Assembly: GCA_022885665.1 (NCBI GenBank)
Contig: JAGQDJ010000121.1
Span: 104,614 to 168,613, forward strand
Length of the DNA: 64,000 bases
Direction of reading: 5' to 3'
From: Triops longicaudatus
Lineage: Eukaryota > Arthropoda > Branchiopoda > Notostraca > Triopsidae
A program made the translations under genes and the position numbers. The notes under the pieces were generated by a model. That model worked only from the letters and a program-made list of their open reading frames with translations, made no database searches and was not told where the DNA came from. Positions 60,801 to 64,000 of the stretch are shown here, piece after piece; positions within the stretch are counted from its first letter, which is position 1, and every line of letters begins with the position of its first letter.

Positions 60801-63800
60801 CGCTGAAAAGTCATGGACACGCTATGTTTACTCATTACAGCCCTTACGGTTTACAGGGTACAATTTGATGTTTCTTTATTGTAAGGAAAAAATCATAATT
60901 TCTGTCTATATTTTATATAGACCTACAAGATTTCGTTGGCGACAGGAAAAATCGCCCTGGTCACTCTTGGTTCCACAATGGGCCATTGACTCCGTTTACG
61001 TCGGCCCAGCTTGCCATGATAACTGTAACGGACATGGTGTTTGCACCGAAAACCAGACATGTGTCTGTGATGTGGGCTTCGAGGGTGATACTTGCGAGCG
61101 TGGAATTCCCTATTCTGAAGAGTTTATCGGATTACGTGAGAACTTCGACAGTGAAGACCTTGAGAAACTGACCTGGAGAACAGCGGTCGGAGGTCAGATT
61201 AGTGGGGGGTGTGGACAACTAGTCTCCGGTACTGCATTCGTCTTTCACGAGTCTGTCATGAGAGTTCTAGAAACGAACGATTTGAATCTTGCTCGGCCTA
61301 GGTAATCGCTCTTTATCCAAGATTTATTGTGATTTTATCATAATCGAGATTTGTTCTCCATCAATATTGGTTTATTGCGTTACTTAGTGTGTTTCAGGCT
61401 TACATCAAATCTTGTGCTTCAAGCAACACCTCGTCCAATACAGTGTTAATCCAGTATTCCTCAAACGCCGGAATAAATTGGGAAACCTTGAAAAAAATAT
61501 CGGTCAAGTACGGCGAAGCATCGCAATTCATTTCTGTGGCTTTGCCACATGAAATACAGAGTCGGGATCGGTTAGGGAGATTAAGACTATGGGAACCTCA
61601 ACCTCAACGCAATTCCAGTTGGGCTGTTGATGATATCTTTATTGGCGGAGAATATAGCGCGGTACCAACTCTTTCGGATGACTTCCATATGCTCAAGTCT
61701 GACCAGTGGCTTCTGCGTGCCGGAGGAACAGCAGGGCCTATTTGCCAGAGCAATACAACTGCCCTAAATTTTAATGGTACTTTTTTATAATTTGGCTGAA
61801 AACCTAAGTTTATTGCTATTTTCCTTCGTTTGTAAATAACAGAATTTATAGAATAAGGTGGAAAAAAGGTTTATAGTAAATAGTGATCATTATTGCGATA
61901 CGGACTATTAGAACATTTAAGAATCCTACTTTGTATTGCAACTGACTCCGCATTTCCCACTTTAGGAGAAAACCGCGTTGCAATAACAACGGACATTGTG
62001 GTTGGAGAGCAAAGTTTTTTGCAGTTTGAACTTATTACCGGATGCCAGCGTCATTCGCAGTGCTACAGTAAAATCGATGATAAATTATTTTCAAACTGTT
62101 AAAGTACTGTTCTCTTTCACTTAGTGGTGATTGTGGAATACTCGACGGATATGGGCGAAAGTTGGAAGTTGCTGCAGGAACCTTGCCATTATGGAACGAA
62201 AAACGGGAAGAATTCTTGGCAATGCAGTGATTACGAACTGGGGTCGATTTTACCAGCAGATCTGTCGATGGCTCTACCTGGACGGCGCTATACGTTTGAC
62301 CTACCTGTTGAAGCATTGTATTTCCTTATATTACGTTTGCTATGTATGTACTAATATTCGACTGTCTTAGAACTAGTACTTTACGGCTACGTTGGAGGGA
62401 CACCGGAGGAGCCGCTGGAGCAAGCTGGGCGCTTACTTCAGTTTACGTTGGCGATGAATGCCCACAGGCATGCTCCGGTCATGGGCGATGTGATTCCGGA
62501 CACTGCTTTTGCGATTCTTCTTGGAAAGGTGTTTTATATTAGAGTAATGAAATAAATTGACCTCATTATTATTTATTTAAGGCGATGCTTGTGATGTTCC
62601 TGTCGCGTCTTTACTGCACTCCGTGACAGAATCGTTTTCTGGGGTAGCGAACGAAAAGTACTGGGAGGTCATAGCTGGAGGATTTGTATCAAAGTTATGT
62701 CCCATGGTGGGACCCGGTAGCGCTTTACATTTTTACGGGGTGTGTTTCTTTTTTATTAAGCGTGACAAGATTTCTCTACTGTAAAATTGCGTATTAATGT
62801 TTTATGTTTACGTTTTTACCTCTTTCTAAGTAGGGCTGCTCTCGATACGTCGAAACTCGAGAGCTCAACTTGAGCGCGGTGACGGCGTTGCAGTTCCATT
62901 TTCAATCTGGCTGCTTAGGAAATTTGACAAAGAAGGACAATATCGAGGTTGTACTCCAATTTAGCTCGCAGAACGAATGGAAAACTTTGCTTGAACTGTC
63001 TTTATGGACATACAGGCAACCCAAGTAGTTTTAATTTACTCATCATTCCATCTTTTTCTTATGATGTTGTATTTGTGTAGGTTAGTGACCGTTCGGCTGA
63101 CAAGCGAAGCGAGAAAAGTTGGAACACGCTTAAGGCTTTGGCAGCCAAAAAACACTGGTCATGCGGTGGCTGACTGGGCGATTGATAGTTTCTTAAGCGT
63201 TCCTGCGTTAGACAGTACTGTAGGGGAATTGACAGGTTCGCTCCATTGGCTACGACAAGATGAAATGAGTCAAGTTACGTCATACTGCCGCTACAACGAC
63301 AGTTTATGGCTTGGGAGAGCAAGTGCATACCACGGAGCTATTATGGAAACTGTGGATATTCCCATGTCTTCGACCATGGACACAGTTATCCTTAACTTTG
63401 CACTTGCCTTGGGATGCGGTGAAAATCTGTTAGTGGATGACATTGTACATGCACCTGTTTGGTTGCAAGCATCGGTTGATGGAGGTGTTACCTGGTCATT
63501 ATTACGCGAGCAAAAACTACGAGGAGCAGATGGAGGAGATATTTCTGCGCCCAGCATTTATAGCGCACCACTTCACTGGACCAATTTTACCTATGTTCTC
63601 ACTAGCCCGTGGACTTCTTTTAAGTAAGTCAAACATTTCAGCTTTTTATAGTTTCTGCTGATCTCTTGTCAGATCCTTCCACCAAGTTGTGAAAGAATAT
63701 TACTTGTCCTAAAACGTGATTTGTTTCGATACGTTTATATATACTTGTTAGGACGTTGAGACTTCGTTGGGTGCAATTTCCTTACGCTGATTGGACGGTA

Positions 63801-64000
63801 CCAATGACTCTACCGGGCTTGCCGCGCTTGGCTTTAGCGAATGTGCTATTAAGTTCCGGTTCTTGTCCTAAGTTCTGTTCTGGGCGAGGGCTGTGCATTG
63901 AAGGCTCATGTCGATGTCATAAAGGTTATTCCGGAGCCGATTGTGATACAGTTATCGAGGAAATGCCAGTAAGATCCCTATTAAGTAGAACACTTTTATG
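51674..64000 (+). CDS. RELN: Reelin (3' end beyond window)
   Basis: Large secreted glycoprotein; in vertebrates it signals through ApoER2/VLDLR to position neurons. From ATG 51674 there is a signal peptide (FVVFFLLLMIQAGYGVLSPF), then the reeler domain (LTGKPKFYMPGQIYE, FLWMAPPANTGCVQFMATAT; human FIWIAPPAGTGCVNFMATAT). Reelin repeats follow, each with sialidase-like Asp-box half-repeats (for example YSTDWGISWRLL, YSTDMGESWKLL, YSENGGIEWNFW). Seven EGF-like modules are visible at about 54270, 56860, 58195, 59570, 61010, 62455 and 63865, such as CPNLCSGHGLCNQTTCVCHE, CPWLCSGHGTCVQGACRCDD and CPKFCSGRGLCIEGSCRCHK. Mammalian Reelin has eight repeats, so the window covers up to about repeat 7. 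The second EGF (CPKYCWNRGDCTENGCRCDE) is atypical after the CRC. A tRNA gene lies in the 54874-56195 intron. Confidence 0.96.
54874..56195 (+). other. Reelin intron with poly(T) tracts and nested tRNA
   Basis: 1.3 kb, much longer than most introns here. It has long T tracts at about 54900-54922 and 55040-55070 and a tRNA-Leu gene at 55875-55989. No other gene was seen. Confidence 0.75.
55875..55989 (+). tRNA. tRNA-Leu (anticodon CAA) with intron
   Basis: The acceptor stem GTCAGGA (55875) pairs with TCCTGAC (55982-55988), with discriminator A at 55989. The A-box region TGGCCGAGCGGTC and the B box GGTTCAAATCC are intact. The long variable arm is that of a class II tRNA. The anticodon stem CCAGA (55902-55906) pairs with TCTGG (55945-55949) and the anticodon CAA is at 55909-55911. 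A 31-nt intron (55913-55943) follows position 37, as in other eukaryotic tRNA-Leu(CAA) genes. A TTTT Pol III terminator lies at 55994-55997. The gene is nested in a Reelin intron in the same orientation. Confidence 0.96.
57861..57890. repeat. (TA)15 microsatellite at a Reelin splice acceptor
   Basis: Fifteen perfect TA units whose last A forms the acceptor AG (57890-57891). The next exon begins GTCCGTTCGGG and continues the Reelin frame. Confidence 0.93.

Overview
The window is nuclear DNA from a bilaterian animal, almost certainly an invertebrate with a compact gene structure. Coding sequence is cut by many GT-AG introns, most only about 45-60 nt long. The proteins are animal-specific or broadly eukaryotic: Reelin, a Nit-Fhit fusion, PTPDC1, HSPA14, ORC5, the proteasome adaptor ECM29. 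The Nit-Fhit fusion is the invertebrate arrangement, and Reelin is absent from flies and nematodes. That points to another invertebrate lineage (for example a chelicerate, crustacean, myriapod, tardigrade or lophotrochozoan), which I cannot resolve further. Intergenic DNA is AT-rich. One assembly gap (Ns) lies at 26613-26892.

Layout. 1-624 (-): 5' part of a tRNA adenosine deaminase subunit gene (ADAT3-like), head-to-head with ECM29 (893-7616, +). HSPA14 (7874-10858, +) converges within 49 bp on the Nit-Fhit gene (10908-12741, -). PTPDC1 (15283-18828, +) follows after a 2.5 kb gene-poor stretch. MGLL (21018-24430, -) lies next to two tandem SLC2A13-type proton/inositol symporter genes (26970-31439 and 35098-42450, both +). 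A bestrophin-family channel gene (43141-about 45032, -) is divergent from succinate-semialdehyde dehydrogenase ALDH5A1 (45565-47613, +). DNAJC25 (47943-49186, -) is followed by a small unrecognised two-exon gene (49248-49531, -), ORC5 (49564-51272, +) and Reelin (51674 to beyond the window end, +). An intron-containing tRNA-Leu(CAA) gene is nested in a Reelin intron.

Most interesting region. Between 24 and 43 kb there is a tandem duplication whose unit runs from MGLL exon 1 through the SLC2A13 gene and its 3' flank. The second copy carries an orphaned, degenerate MGLL exon 1 (33740-33920). The 3'-terminal exons of the two transporters are nearly identical although the other exons have diverged, which indicates gene conversion. 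The second transporter has an extra exon (39730-39922) that is homologous to, phase-matched with, and frame-incompatible with the canonical fourth exon. It is therefore a candidate mutually exclusive exon that changes a substrate-pathway segment.

The other genes are unrelated housekeeping and signalling functions: proteasome assembly, ribosome-associated chaperone, Nit/Fhit metabolism, ciliary phosphatase, lipid hydrolysis, GABA-shunt dehydrogenase, ER/membrane J-protein, replication origin recognition and extracellular guidance. Several are packed head-to-head with short shared promoter regions.
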